Shown: positions 1 to 9,581 of the stretch, piece after piece | Position numbering within the stretch: the stretch's first letter is position 1 | Layout: every line of letters starts with the position of its first letter | Assembly (NCBI GenBank): GCA_018267925.1 | Contig: JAFDXO010000069.1 | Location: forward strand, 1 to 33,215 | Source: Bacteroidota bacterium | GTDB taxonomy: Bacteria; Bacteroidota; Bacteroidia; Chitinophagales; Chitinophagaceae | Direction: 5' to 3' | DNA: 33,215 nucleotides | Made by a program: the position numbers and the translations under genes | The notes under the pieces: model-generated | Seen by the model: only the letters and a program-made list of their open reading frames with translations | What the model was told of the DNA's origin: nothing | Database searches by the model: none

Positions 1-1
1 A

Positions 2-32
2 AACCAGCCCCGAATGGCTTCGGGGCTGGTTG
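2..32 (-). terminator. Terminator hairpin after the giant secreted protein gene
   Basis: A 13-base stem (AACCAGCCCCGAA paired with TTCGGGGCTGGTT) with a TGGC loop lies about 30 bases beyond the stop codon of the minus-strand gene. On the minus strand the stem is followed by T residues up to the window edge, so the full T-tract cannot be seen. GC-rich stem in AT-rich surroundings; best read as a rho-independent terminator. Confidence 0.75.
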
Positions 33-59
33 TAAAAAAACTGAAATTTTAATAACAGC

Positions 60-3000
60 TTACTGCTTGTTCACCTTAATCACTTCGGTGTGTTGATCGT
101 CTGCATATTTCAACAAGTACATGCCTTGTGCCAATCCTTCCATGTTGATTTGCACTTGACTGTTGTCCATGTTGACTACGCGAACCATTTTGCCCGTTGC
201 ATCGGTGATGGTTACACTTCCGTTGCCGGTTGCACCATAAGCTTTCACAGTCAGTAATTGGCTCACCGGATTCGGATAGGCTTCTACTGTAAAGCTGCCG
301 CTCTTCACCGTTGCTGTTACCACATTGGAATAGCTGTTTACACCACTCACATTCACCAATTTCAAACGATAGTAGTTCACGCCTGTTACTGGGCTTTGAT
401 CCCAATAGCTGTACGTGCTTGCTTCGCCCTTGCCTTTGATGCTCGCTAAGTAGGTAAAGTTACGTCCATCCACACTACGCTCTACTTCAAACGCATCACC
501 TGCTTTCTCTACTCCCGTTGTCCAATCCACACGGTTGCGTGTGCCGACATTGGTGGCGGTGATGGTTTTCAGGTCTATGGCAAGTGGGAAAATGCTGGAC
601 ATCACATAGAAATTAGAGAAGCCCGGTGTTGTTACCGTTACCCAGTTTGCATTGTTTGATGAACCACTTCCGGTTTGAATCAATGCTGTATTCGTACCAT
701 TCGTTGTACTATACGTTGCCTGACAAGTTGAACCGGTTTGACGAGTGATATTCAATCCCGCAAGAGTAGCCGAAGGCACCACACCTTGGAAAGCTGTTAA
801 ATCGGTAGCCGTAAAGAAATACTGAACGTTGAAGTTACCCGTTGCAGGTCCGGTGATTAGATAGTTGCGATCTAGATAATATTGCGTTCCTGCTTGGCGA
901 ACTGCACCAGTGTTTATATTTAGCGATTCGGTGAATGCACCATTCGTTACACCAGTAGCTGGTTGCGCATTTGCAATTAGCTTACCACTATTATCCACCA
1001 ACGAGATCCAACCGGTGTAGGTTGACAATGGTGTATTACCCTTACCGGCAGCACAAGCACCAGAAGTTGGCAACATGCTACTATTCAATGGATTGATAGC
1101 AAGTGCAAAATTACCAGTCGTAGAACTGTTGCCGTCCACCAATACATAGTACGTATTACCGGCTGTAAGACCTGTGGCATACAAAATAGAGCGGTTGCTG
1201 CTACCATTGTTGTCATCGCAAGAAATTACATTAAATGTGGTATAGTTACCTGCATTAGTTGCACTAAACAAGGCAATACGTGTATCGGCAAGTGTTGTAA
1301 GAGAAGTATCGGTTGAAATACGCACTGCGCCGGAAGCAGGGGCTACAAACTTAAACCATACACTGGCAAAACCTGATGTGCTGGCACAAGAGGCTGTTGG
1401 CTCACTTGCTCCTTGAGTTGCAGTGGTATTGTTATACCAAGTATTCAGGTATGAGTTATTGGTATTAACCATATACGCACCACTCGCATCATTGTTGCCA
1501 ATGGTAACATACACCGTGAAGTCTTCTGTTTCTCCATAATTGTAGGCAGCGCAAGGATCTGTGTTGGCTAAGGAACTACCATATTTACTGCGAACGCGCA
1601 TTCTGGTATAGCCCAATGTTGCCGTTGCGGGAACTACGATATTTTGAGTCAAGAATGTTGGCTGTTGACCATTACCCATATTCACAAACTCAGAGGTATC
1701 AAATGTTCCACTCTGATCCCAGTCAATCCATAACCCACCATATTCTGTACCGCCATTGTTTATCATCATGGCAAATGGAACCGTCATGCCCTGACCTACT
1801 ACTGCTGTATCTGTGGCGGAATAGTCCATATAACCATTCACTCCTACTGGATTTGGTGTCAGTTTATTGATACCGGCAAACGTTACGCTGACAATTTGAT
1901 CTCCAGCTGTGTTCGTGGTTGTACCCGGTGTGCAATAGCATTGATTAGGTGCATTCATCACCACGCTCACGGCATTTGACGTACTCGACAAACTACTGTT
2001 TGCACAAGTAACTATCATTTGATATTGTGTAGAAACTGTTTGCCCTGTAACAATATAAGTTGGGTTAGTAGCTCCGGAAATATTACCCCAGCTACCGGCT
2101 CCAACTTTCGATTGCCATTGGAAACTAATGCCTGAACCTACTGAATAAGCCGTGTCAGCTAACGTAAACGAGTTTCCTAAACAAACACCGGATGGTGCAA
2201 AAGCAGTACCTCCACTTGGTGTTCCATTACAAGCTGAAGCCTGTAATACGTTCACTACATAGTCTTGTGTTTCATATCCTGAAGAATAATTGTAACAAGC
2301 CTGAGTAGCAGTATAACTTGGTGTATAGCTAATACGAAGACGCAAGCCTGTAAAGCCGGATACGCCAGTTGTCGGAATCGTAAATGTACCGCTATAACTA
2401 GTACCTGATGCAGTAAGTGGAATATACTCACTACTATCCATCACACCGTTTCCATTGTAATCCATCCAACCTACTATCGGATAACCTGAATACAGAGCTG
2501 TTGCGTTCAAGGTGTATTGTACGCCCTGATTTAGCGTTGCTGTTGTCGTGCTTGTCGTTGGATAAAACTGCAAGTATCCATTGCTGGGAGCAGTTGGCGT
2601 GGCATTATTCAACGATGTGCTGGTAATGGAAACATTGCTGATATAATTATAGCCATAAGAATGCAAGGTTACACCGGTCAATGGAGAACAGTAGCAAGTG
2701 TAAAATGGTTTCATTCCTACTTTAATAGGAGTTGAAAACACCGTTGATGAGCTATTAGCACAAACCACTTTCAAACGATAGTATGTTGTTGCTATTTGAC
2801 CACCCACCACAGTATAATATGGACTTGTGGCATTGGCTATATCCGTAAATGGTCCGGTAGCAGATGTTCCCGATTGCCATTGTGTGGTAATGCCTCCGGC
2901 TACGGTATATCCCGTATCCCTAAGTTGGAAACTTACGCCTGCACATACCGTAGTATCAGGTGTTCCAAGAGGTCCATTAGACCATGAATTGCCCGCTGTT

Positions 3001-6000
3001 GGCGTACCCGAACAAGCAGGTGGAGCTACAACAGACACTACATAGTCTTCTGTTTCGTAGCCAGACGAATAGTTGAAACATGCTTGTGAAGAGGTGTAAC
3101 CCGGTGTATAACCTAATCGTAATCTAATTCCCGTGTTACCCGTAATACCACCAAGTGGAAACACAAAGCTTCCCGAATACAAGGTACCAGCCGTATTGGG
3201 AGCAAGTGCCACATATTCCGTAGAGTCGAAAAGTCCATTTCCGTTATAGTCAACCCAGGCTGAAATAGGATAGCCTGTATAGGCTGCTGTTGCTTGCAGT
3301 GTATATATCTGTCCTTGTGTTAAGGAGGCAGAATTGGTTGTAGTGGTTGGCCACCATTGTGTATAACCACCCGGAATGGTTACACCAACTCCCTGAGGCG
3401 AGGTATTATTCAAGGTAGTTGTTGGTATGGTTACATTCAACAAGTAGTTGTATCCATAAGTATGAAGTGTAGTACCTGTTATTGGAGAACAATAGCACAA
3501 ATAGAATGGACTCATACCTACCATAAACACATTAGAAGAGTCTGCTTGATTGGTATTGGTACAAGTAACTAAGGCACGGAACGAAGTAGCTACCGGTACT
3601 CCTGTGGTTGTGGAATACAAGGCATTAGTTGCGCCCGAAATATTTGTCCAAGGTGCTGTTCCGGTAGTAGATGATTGCCATTGTAACGTTATACCCAATC
3701 CGGCACTGTTACCGGTTAAGTTTAAGGTAAACGGACTGTTGGCACAAGCTGTTGCCGGTCCCGAAACAGTTCCCGCTGTTGGTGCACCGGCACATGTAGG
3801 AGCTTGCACAATTGTAATGACAAAATCCTCTGTTTGATAACTACCATTCACAGAACACGCATTTTGTGCTAAAATAGTTCCATAATAATGCCGAACACGC
3901 AATCCGGTAAGACCCGGTGTGGCTGTTAATGGCACTGTAAATGTTGCTGTTCCGGTATTGCTGTTTGTAGTTAATGGAATATACTCTAAGGAATCAAATA
4001 CACCATTTTGGTTATAGTCAATCCATGCAAAAGAGTTGTAAGTACCCGTATAATAATGAGTGGTTTGCAGCGTGTATTGTACCCCTTGCATCAAACTATC
4101 CGTTGTATTTGTAGTTGTCGGATAGTGTTGGTGATAGCCACCCACCAAAAGTGTATCGTTGAGTGAACCACCGACACGTTGTACTTTAGTTAAATAAGTG
4201 AAAGTAGTAGAACCATTTAAAGACACACCTGTCAATGGGCTGCAATAGCACACATAAAATGGCTTCATAGATAGCGATACCGTATTAGACCAATCTTGTC
4301 CACCACCATTACTACAAGTTACTACTGCTTGATAATCCATTGCAGAAGTAATACCCGTAGAGGTGTATGACGAATTGGTGGCATTGGTAATATTACTCCA
4401 TGTAGCTGCACCAGCAGGCGAAGATTGCCATTGAATGGTGATGCCTGAAGCTATTGTAAAGCCTGAAAGACCTAAGGTAAACGGAACACCGGCACATACG
4501 CTGGTTCCCGCTAAACTTGAAGCCGTACCGGCTGTTGGCGTACCGAAACAAGGTGGTACTGAAAACTCATACGCACCCATATCCGGTGTAGTGGTGCTTC
4601 GTGCTGCATTGTTGATGTCCGTTGTAACACCCGTAATCGGAGTTCCTAAATTATCTAATGCTGCATTACCCGGGGTGAAATCACCCATCACGGGGTTTAC
4701 AAACATGGGATTCAGAGAAACGCTGTTTTGGTCAAAAGCAGCAGAGTTTGCAGTTTGCCAATTTGCCAAAGTGGCAAATGCAGCAGAATAGTATCCTATA
4801 TTATTGGAAGTACCCGCAGCCGCATTCATGTACAAGTCGTTGTAGTTCGAGGTTTTACCGGCTCCCGTAAAATAAAGACAATACTTGGTTCCTGTACCTC
4901 CTGTGGATATACTAACTATATTATTCTTAATATCTATGCCGGAAGTACCTGTACTATATATTCCATAAGTAGCAGAAGTGGTAGTTGCGCTTATGTTAGT
5001 ATGTGCTATTGTGTTATAGTACACCTTAATATTAGTAGCACCTGACAAATACATACCATAAGTTGCACTGTTACCATTATCATTGGAAAGAACGTTATTA
5101 ATAAACTTATTTTCGTTTCCTAAAGTACCTGCAACAGTTGAATAAATGCCATAAAAACTACCTGCGAAATTGGATACTCCTCCAAACGGATTATGCACCT
5201 TATTGCCAATTATATTAGCATTCGTACATCCGGATGAAACATACAGTCCATAAAAGGAAGAAATGGCCGTACGGGTTGGACGTTGAATGTTACAACCCTG
5301 AATCGTAATACCATTTTGATATAAATTGTATGATCCGTAATAATAGAAATCAAGAATATTACAATTTAATACCGTATTGTTCACATTGGGTGTAGTACTA
5401 TTACCAGCAAACACGGTGCTGTAATAACCGTTCAACATGGTGCATCCTGTAATTAGGTTTCCACTACCTGATAGACCGGATGTTGTCGGATATTGTGAAC
5501 TTCCACTTACAGAAAACGGTACTTGATAAGAAGATGTTCCATTAGCAGGACATATAAACGTACAGTTTGAAAACACGTTGGAGTCTGCATTGTTCCACAA
5601 GTGTGCTGCTAAAGCATAGGTTACGTCCGTGCTTTGCACAATCAAGTTATTTACAATGATTCGACGGCCTCCGTTCAACCCCAGTGTCCATGGTTGGGTG
5701 CTGTTTGCTAAGAATGTAAGCGTATCATTATTACCGTTTATAGTTATCGTGTTGCTTCCAACAGCAGTCATAATGGCGGGAATAGTTACCTGCTCATTAA
5801 AGGTGGTATTTGCCGCAAGGTTAAACACTACCGGACCAGAAATACCACAAGTAATAGCACTTATCGCAGCACTAATAGATTGGAAGTTGGTAGAGCTGGC
5901 AGGCGAAGCAGGATTAACAGTGTATGTTCCTGCCGGAAATAAAGGCGCAACCGTTACCAATACAGAGTTAGAGTAGCTGGAATCTGAATTGCTGCACACC

Positions 6001-6818
6001 ACTTTGGCTCGGTAGTAGGTAGTTGCATTACAAGGAGCAGTATATGTCGGCAATCCGTAAGAAGCTACTATATCAGTCCAAGGTCCAGTGGAAGCATTAG
6101 CCGACTGCCATTTAACCACAATACCGGCAGCAATGGTATAGCCAGTATCTATCAGTGTAATATTTGTGCCGGCACAAATATTAGTCAAGTTAACAGCTGC
6201 CGTACCAGCAATTGGTGTACCGGTACAGCTTGATGATGGTGTACCACTAATGACAATATCGTCTAATCCCCAACCATTGATATTGTAAGAGTCTTGCCCA
6301 TAAGCTGTAAAGCGAATTTGATAACTACTTGTATCGGTGCCACTTAATGTAACATTTGAAGGTGCAACATTTAAACTACCTGTTGAATTGTCATAATTCG
6401 TCAACGTTGTCCATGTACTTGCACTCACTTTTTTATACTCCACTTTCATTTGCTCCAGCGTTGTCGTACTGTAGTTATTGAGCGACAATTTGTAACTAAT
6501 TTTCATCCCCACATAGGAAGTTCCGTTTATGACCGGACTCACTAATGAATAGGAATAGTTTGTTACCTGCGGCGACCAACTAAACTCTGCGTCCGGCGCG
6601 GTTCCTCCTGTCGGAACATAGCTACTCCCAATCACCCAATTTCCTTGACTGGGTGAAAATGTCCAACCATTAGTCGTGAAGCTGCTAGAGCTCCAATTTT
6701 CGCTAAAAATAGTAATCTGCGCTTGAGCAACAGAAACCACTAAAAGCAACAAAATGGATAATATAATCCCCCTTTGTCGTGGTTTTTTCAGAATTTTCTT
6801 TAAATAAAAATTACGCAT
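60..6818 (-). CDS. Giant secreted modular protein with GEVED-type repeats and a type IX sorting domain
   Basis: 2252 residues, presumably exported through Sec and then the type IX system to the cell surface. In order: basic signal peptide (1-34, ending VAQA); MAM-like jelly-roll (about 35-195); Ig-like module (about 197-295); right-handed beta-helix region (about 300-750) full of Asn-rich turns and ending DMGAYEF; then four pairs of an Ig-like module (starting CxGxPxxG, with QWQS) and a GEVED-type module (starting CYCSP or CYCTP near 856, 1109, 1376 and 1628, with WxDxNxxGxxDxxE and ending YETEDYVV or similar); a PPC-like beta-sandwich (about 1774-1910); and a C-terminal sorting domain (about 2177-2252) with AYPNPV and GMYLLKY. 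The WxDxNxxG loops resemble calcium-binding loops (inference). Likely an adhesin or matrix protein; no catalytic motif was recognised. The start has an in-frame ATG directly before the signal peptide. Confidence 0.9.
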   Translation of the reverse strand: MRNFYLKKILKKPRQRGIILSILLLLVVSVAQAQITIFSENWSSSSFTTNGWTFSPSQGNWVIGSSYVPTGGTAPDAEFSWSPQVTNYSYSLVSPVINGTSYVGMKISYKLSLNNYSTTTLEQMKVEYKKVSASTWTTLTNYDNSTGSLNVAPSNVTLSGTDTSSYQIRFTAYGQDSYNINGWGLDDIVISGTPSSSCTGTPIAGTAAVNLTNICAGTNITLIDTGYTIAAGIVVKWQSANASTGPWTDIVASYGLPTYTAPCNATTYYRAKVVCSNSDSSYSNSVLVTVAPLFPAGTYTVNPASPASSTNFQSISAAISAITCGISGPVVFNLAANTTFNEQVTIPAIMTAVGSNTITINGNNDTLTFLANSTQPWTLGLNGGRRIIVNNLIVQSTDVTYALAAHLWNNADSNVFSNCTFICPANGTSSYQVPFSVSGSSQYPTTSGLSGSGNLITGCTMLNGYYSTVFAGNSTTPNVNNTVLNCNILDFYYYGSYNLYQNGITIQGCNIQRPTRTAISSFYGLYVSSGCTNANIIGNKVHNPFGGVSNFAGSFYGIYSTVAGTLGNENKFINNVLSNDNGNSATYGMYLSGATNIKVYYNTIAHTNISATTTSATYGIYSTGTSGIDIKNNIVSISTGGTGTKYCLYFTGAGKTSNYNDLYMNAAAGTSNNIGYYSAAFATLANWQTANSAAFDQNSVSLNPMFVNPVMGDFTPGNAALDNLGTPITGVTTDINNAARSTTTPDMGAYEFSVPPCFGTPTAGTASSLAGTSVCAGVPFTLGLSGFTIASGITIQWQSSPAGAATWSNITNATNSSYTSTGITSAMDYQAVVTCSNGGGQDWSNTVSLSMKPFYVCYCSPLTGVSLNGSTTFTYLTKVQRVGGSLNDTLLVGGYHQHYPTTTNTTDSLMQGVQYTLQTTHYYTGTYNSFAWIDYNQNGVFDSLEYIPLTTNSNTGTATFTVPLTATPGLTGLRVRHYYGTILAQNACSVNGSYQTEDFVITIVQAPTCAGAPTAGTVSGPATACANSPFTLNLTGNSAGLGITLQWQSSTTGTAPWTNISGATNALYSTTTGVPVATSFRALVTCTNTNQADSSNVFMVGMSPFYLCYCSPITGTTLHTYGYNYLLNVTIPTTTLNNTSPQGVGVTIPGGYTQWWPTTTTNSASLTQGQIYTLQATAAYTGYPISAWVDYNGNGLFDSTEYVALAPNTAGTLYSGSFVFPLGGITGNTGIRLRLGYTPGYTSSQACFNYSSGYETEDYVVSVVAPPACSGTPTAGNSWSNGPLGTPDTTVCAGVSFQLRDTGYTVAGGITTQWQSGTSATGPFTDIANATSPYYTVVGGQIATTYYRLKVVCANSSSTVFSTPIKVGMKPFYTCYCSPLTGVTLHSYGYNYISNVSITSTSLNNATPTAPSNGYLQFYPTTSTTTATLNQGVQYTLNATALYSGYPIVGWMDYNGNGVMDSSEYIPLTASGTSYSGTFTIPTTGVSGFTGLRLRISYTPSYTATQACYNYSSGYETQDYVVNVLQASACNGTPSGGTAFAPSGVCLGNSFTLADTAYSVGSGISFQWQSKVGAGSWGNISGATNPTYIVTGQTVSTQYQMIVTCANSSLSSTSNAVSVVMNAPNQCYCTPGTTTNTAGDQIVSVTFAGINKLTPNPVGVNGYMDYSATDTAVVGQGMTVPFAMMINNGGTEYGGLWIDWDQSGTFDTSEFVNMGNGQQPTFLTQNIVVPATATLGYTRMRVRSKYGSSLANTDPCAAYNYGETEDFTVYVTIGNNDASGAYMVNTNNSYLNTWYNNTTATQGASEPTASCASTSGFASVWFKFVAPASGAVRISTDTSLTTLADTRIALFSATNAGNYTTFNVISCDDNNGSSNRSILYATGLTAGNTYYVLVDGNSSTTGNFALAINPLNSSMLPTSGACAAGKGNTPLSTYTGWISLVDNSGKLIANAQPATGVTNGAFTESLNINTGAVRQAGTQYYLDRNYLITGPATGNFNVQYFFTATDLTAFQGVVPSATLAGLNITRQTGSTCQATYSTTNGTNTALIQTGSGSSNNANWVTVTTPGFSNFYVMSSIFPLAIDLKTITATNVGTRNRVDWTTGVEKAGDAFEVERSVDGRNFTYLASIKGKGEASTYSYWDQSPVTGVNYYRLKLVNVSGVNSYSNVVTATVKSGSFTVEAYPNPVSQLLTVKAYGATGNGSVTITDATGKMVRVVNMDNSQVQINMEGLAQGMYLLKYADDQHTEVIKVNKQ

Positions 6819-7283
6819 ACAAAAGCTTAAAATCGCCTACTCTCAATCGGTTTTCGGCTTCCCCGTTCAATAATGGTTACAAAAAATCAATTCCACACAC
6901 GAGATAAATAACAATGTTCTTCCAAAAGTGCATATCCATAGACAATAGCAAAGCATAGCCTTGTAGCTCAGTAAAAATTTGTTTCAAAAAGGAAATAATG
7001 GGAGATGTGAAAAATATTTTTTACACAGAATTGGTAAAAAATCTAAAAAATATCAACTCAAAATATTGGAGTAACAAAAAATCTCTTATAGTCATATTCT
7101 AACACAATCACAAAGCAACGCTCTGCATTTAAGTAAATAATGTGTTTCTATAAGGAAATAAAGGGGAAGGACACTAATAATTTGATTGGTTTTCTTCTTT
7201 TTTACCAGTGACAAACACAAAGCTAAGCAACACTTAAATACCTTGTATCAAACTACTTAAATTTATTTACACGGCATATAAAA
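6819..7283. other. Intergenic region, 465 bases, no gene seen
   Basis: AT-rich spacer between two minus-strand genes. It must hold the promoter and leader of the giant protein gene and the 3' end of the pfkA transcript. I see no convincing ORF, RNA gene or strong hairpin, and no exact TAnnTTTG element close to the ATG at 6818. A weak AGTG/CACT pairing near 7205-7235 is not enough to call a terminator. Confidence 0.5.
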
Positions 7284-8264
7284 TTAAGTAGCCAAAACCT
7301 GAATCATCTCCAGCATATCACCACATAGCAATACATTTTCCTTTTGCACTTGAGAGAAAGGAGTAAAAACAACTTCTTGATTGACCATTCCTGCCATAGA
7401 CTGATTTCTGCCTTCACACAAAGCATTTACTGCTGCATAACCAAGCCTACTGGCCAGCACGCGATCGGCATAGCTGGGAGAACCGCCGCGCTGTATATGT
7501 CCTAATATCGTAGCTCTTGTATCTAAATTAGGGAAACGCTCTTTAACACGAATAAGCACCTCATTAGCACCGCCAAAATCATCGCCTTCGGCAACCACTA
7601 AAATATGAACTGTCTTTTTTCGCTTTTCATCATAATCTATCTTGCACAGCACCTGTTCGATATCGGTCATCACTTCTGGAATCAAAATATCTTCTGCACC
7701 ACAAGCAATACCGCTATTCAGCGCAATATATCCGGCATCACGCCCCATTACCTCTACAATAAAAAGCCGGTCATGTGCCTCAGCCGTATCCCGAATTTTA
7801 TCAATGGCTTCTACAGCCGTATTCACAGCTGTATCAAAACCAATAGTAAAATCCGTTCCGCTTAAATCATTATCAATTGTACCGGGTAGCCCAATTGCGG
7901 GAATAGAAAACTGTTTGAAAAATTCAACTGCTCCCCGAAAGGTGCCATCTCCACCAATCAATATCAACCCTTCAATCCCCTGTTTGCAGAGTTGTTCATA
8001 GGCTATTTTTCTACCCTCATCTGTCATAAATTCTTTGCTCCGCGCGGTTTTCAGCATAGTTCCTCCACGCTGAATAATATTGGCAACATCCGTAGCTTGC
8101 AATTGAAAAATATCCCCTTCTATCATGCCCTGATAGCCATGTCGAATCCCATAAACATCTATGCCCTTATAAATGCCTGTACGTACCACCGCACGTATTG
8201 CCGCATTCATGCCCGGGCTATCGCCTCCCGAGGTCAATACACCTATTCTTTTAAACAACTTCAT
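7284..8264 (-). CDS. pfkA: ATP-dependent 6-phosphofructokinase
   Basis: Phosphorylates fructose 6-phosphate to fructose 1,6-bisphosphate in glycolysis, in the cytoplasm. At 326 residues it matches the usual bacterial PfkA length (about 320). Visible motifs: TSGGDSPGMNAAIR (11-24), nucleotide-binding GGDGT (104-108), catalytic PGTIDND (127-133), VEVMGRDAG (170-178) and substrate-binding GHIQRGG (255-261). Glycine at the second position of both GGDGT and PGTIDND is the ATP-type signature; pyrophosphate-dependent enzymes carry Asp and Lys at these positions. The ATG at 8264 is the natural start, placing the first beta strand (IGVLTSGG) at residue 7. It diverges from the TPR gene with about 146 bases between starts. 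A near-match to the Bacteroidota -7 element (AAGATTTG) lies just upstream of the ATG. Confidence 0.95.
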   Translation of the reverse strand: MKLFKRIGVLTSGGDSPGMNAAIRAVVRTGIYKGIDVYGIRHGYQGMIEGDIFQLQATDVANIIQRGGTMLKTARSKEFMTDEGRKIAYEQLCKQGIEGLILIGGDGTFRGAVEFFKQFSIPAIGLPGTIDNDLSGTDFTIGFDTAVNTAVEAIDKIRDTAEAHDRLFIVEVMGRDAGYIALNSGIACGAEDILIPEVMTDIEQVLCKIDYDEKRKKTVHILVVAEGDDFGGANEVLIRVKERFPNLDTRATILGHIQRGGSPSYADRVLASRLGYAAVNALCEGRNQSMAGMVNQEVVFTPFSQVQKENVLLCGDMLEMIQVLAT

Positions 8265-8410
8265 GTCACCAAATCTTTTGTTTATGCCTTTACAATATTA
8301 CCAACAAGCTGAATAAGAAACATACAATCTGCATCCATAAATACGACAAAATCGAACTTTCAAAATTTCGACAGTGCAGGTGGTAGGTTTTTAATATTTT
8401 GCACAACTAT

Positions 8411-9502
8411 ATGCGGCGAATTTTATTAACCTTCATGTTGGCTGTTTTTTCATCTACATCCATGGTTGCTCAAGAAGTCTATTGGCCATCACCGGAAGTA
8501 GAACAGATGTATAAACAAGCAAAAGATTATCTTTCTCGTGGAGCAATCAATCAATCCATTATTTTGTTACAACAAGCCATTCAATTAGCACCGGATGTGA
8601 TGGTATTATATCGAGATTTAGCACAGGCACTCAACGCAGCCAAGCAATATGATGAAGCGTTTGCTACCATTGACCCCATTATTCAAAGAAAACAAGCTGA
8701 TGAGTTGTGCTATCAAATTGCGGCCAATGCTTTGTTTGGTAAAGGTGAAAATAAAAAAGCTCGGAAAATGGTAGAGTCCGGGTTAAACTCATACCCAAAT
8801 TCCGGCATACTTTATCATGAAGTTGCTCGCGCTTATGAAGCCGAAAATGATTTAGAATTTGCACTGGATGCGCTATTGAAAGGCATTCAAGCCGATCCAT
8901 TTTATCACCTCAATTATTATGAAGCTGCCCGATTGTATCTGAACACTTCAAAACCTCTTTGGACAGTGCTTTACGGCGAAGTGTTTGCCAATATGGAACG
9001 ACATACGCCAAGAAGTGTAGAGCTAAGAAAAATGATGCTGGAAGCCTACAAAAAAATATTTTCTACCGTAGGAACATCCAATGTTCCCAAATATGGTGCG
9101 TCTATCACAGAAGGAGAACAACAAACCTTTGAAGCAGCCGTGTTGCAAGTGTTTATGCAATTAGCTCCGGTGATGAGCGACGGTATTACGACCGAAAATT
9201 TAATTATGCTCCGTACTCGTTTTGTTATGGACTGGAAAACCACTTTTGCCGACAAGTTTCCTTACACCCTGTTTGCTTATCACGATAAATTATTGCGTGA
9301 AGGTCAATTTGATGCTTATAACCAATGGTTATTCGGTATTCCGGAGAATCCTTCGCTATATAATAGTTGGACACAGTTCCATCCCCAAGCTATTTCAAAC
9401 CTTGAAAACTGGGCTAAAGCAAACCCCTATCGCCCGGTTGCTGCCGATTTTTACAACACAAAAGAAGTTCGTGGCTTATTTCCTAAAAAGAAAAAGAAAT
9501 AG
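8411..9502 (+). CDS. Periplasmic TPR-repeat protein
   Basis: About 363 residues. I chose the ATG at 8411, four codons inside the longest frame, because it begins a clean signal peptide (MRRILLTFMLAVFSSTSMVAQ) and the upstream TTG lies inside a likely promoter. Residues about 30-190 form successive TPR helices (for example VMVLYRDLAQALNAAKQYDEA and GILYHEVARAYEAENDLEFA). The remaining 170 residues form an unnamed domain without catalytic motifs, ending in a KKKKK tail. Probably a protein-protein interaction scaffold in the periplasm. It precedes the SurA-like gene by 79 bases, and that gene has its own promoter element. Function beyond the TPR fold is unknown. Confidence 0.75.
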   Translation: MRRILLTFMLAVFSSTSMVAQEVYWPSPEVEQMYKQAKDYLSRGAINQSIILLQQAIQLAPDVMVLYRDLAQALNAAKQYDEAFATIDPIIQRKQADELCYQIAANALFGKGENKKARKMVESGLNSYPNSGILYHEVARAYEAENDLEFALDALLKGIQADPFYHLNYYEAARLYLNTSKPLWTVLYGEVFANMERHTPRSVELRKMMLEAYKKIFSTVGTSNVPKYGASITEGEQQTFEAAVLQVFMQLAPVMSDGITTENLIMLRTRFVMDWKTTFADKFPYTLFAYHDKLLREGQFDAYNQWLFGIPENPSLYNSWTQFHPQAISNLENWAKANPYRPVAADFYNTKEVRGLFPKKKKK

Positions 9503-9553
9503 CGGTCTAAAAGTTAAATTTCAAATCTATCGGTAAGCCGAAATCAAATCCAT

Positions 9554-9561
9554 TACTTTTG
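9554..9561 (+). promoter_or_regulatory. -7 promoter element for the SurA-like gene
   Basis: TACTTTTG is an exact match to the Bacteroidota -7 consensus TAnnTTTG, 20 bases before the ATG at 9582. No good -33 TTG is present at the expected spacing. Confidence 0.55.
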
Positions 9562-9581
9562 CCGCTTTATTTTGCCTCTGT

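Noticed and set aside
1500..4600. CRISPR-like periodicity inside the giant gene
   Set aside because: Similarity is at protein level between about 750-base modules; the DNA copies have diverged and are not short direct repeats.
6950..6980. tRNA-like phrase CTTGTAGCTCAG in the intergenic region
   Set aside because: Only the D-arm-like phrase is present; no acceptor, anticodon or T arm can be formed.
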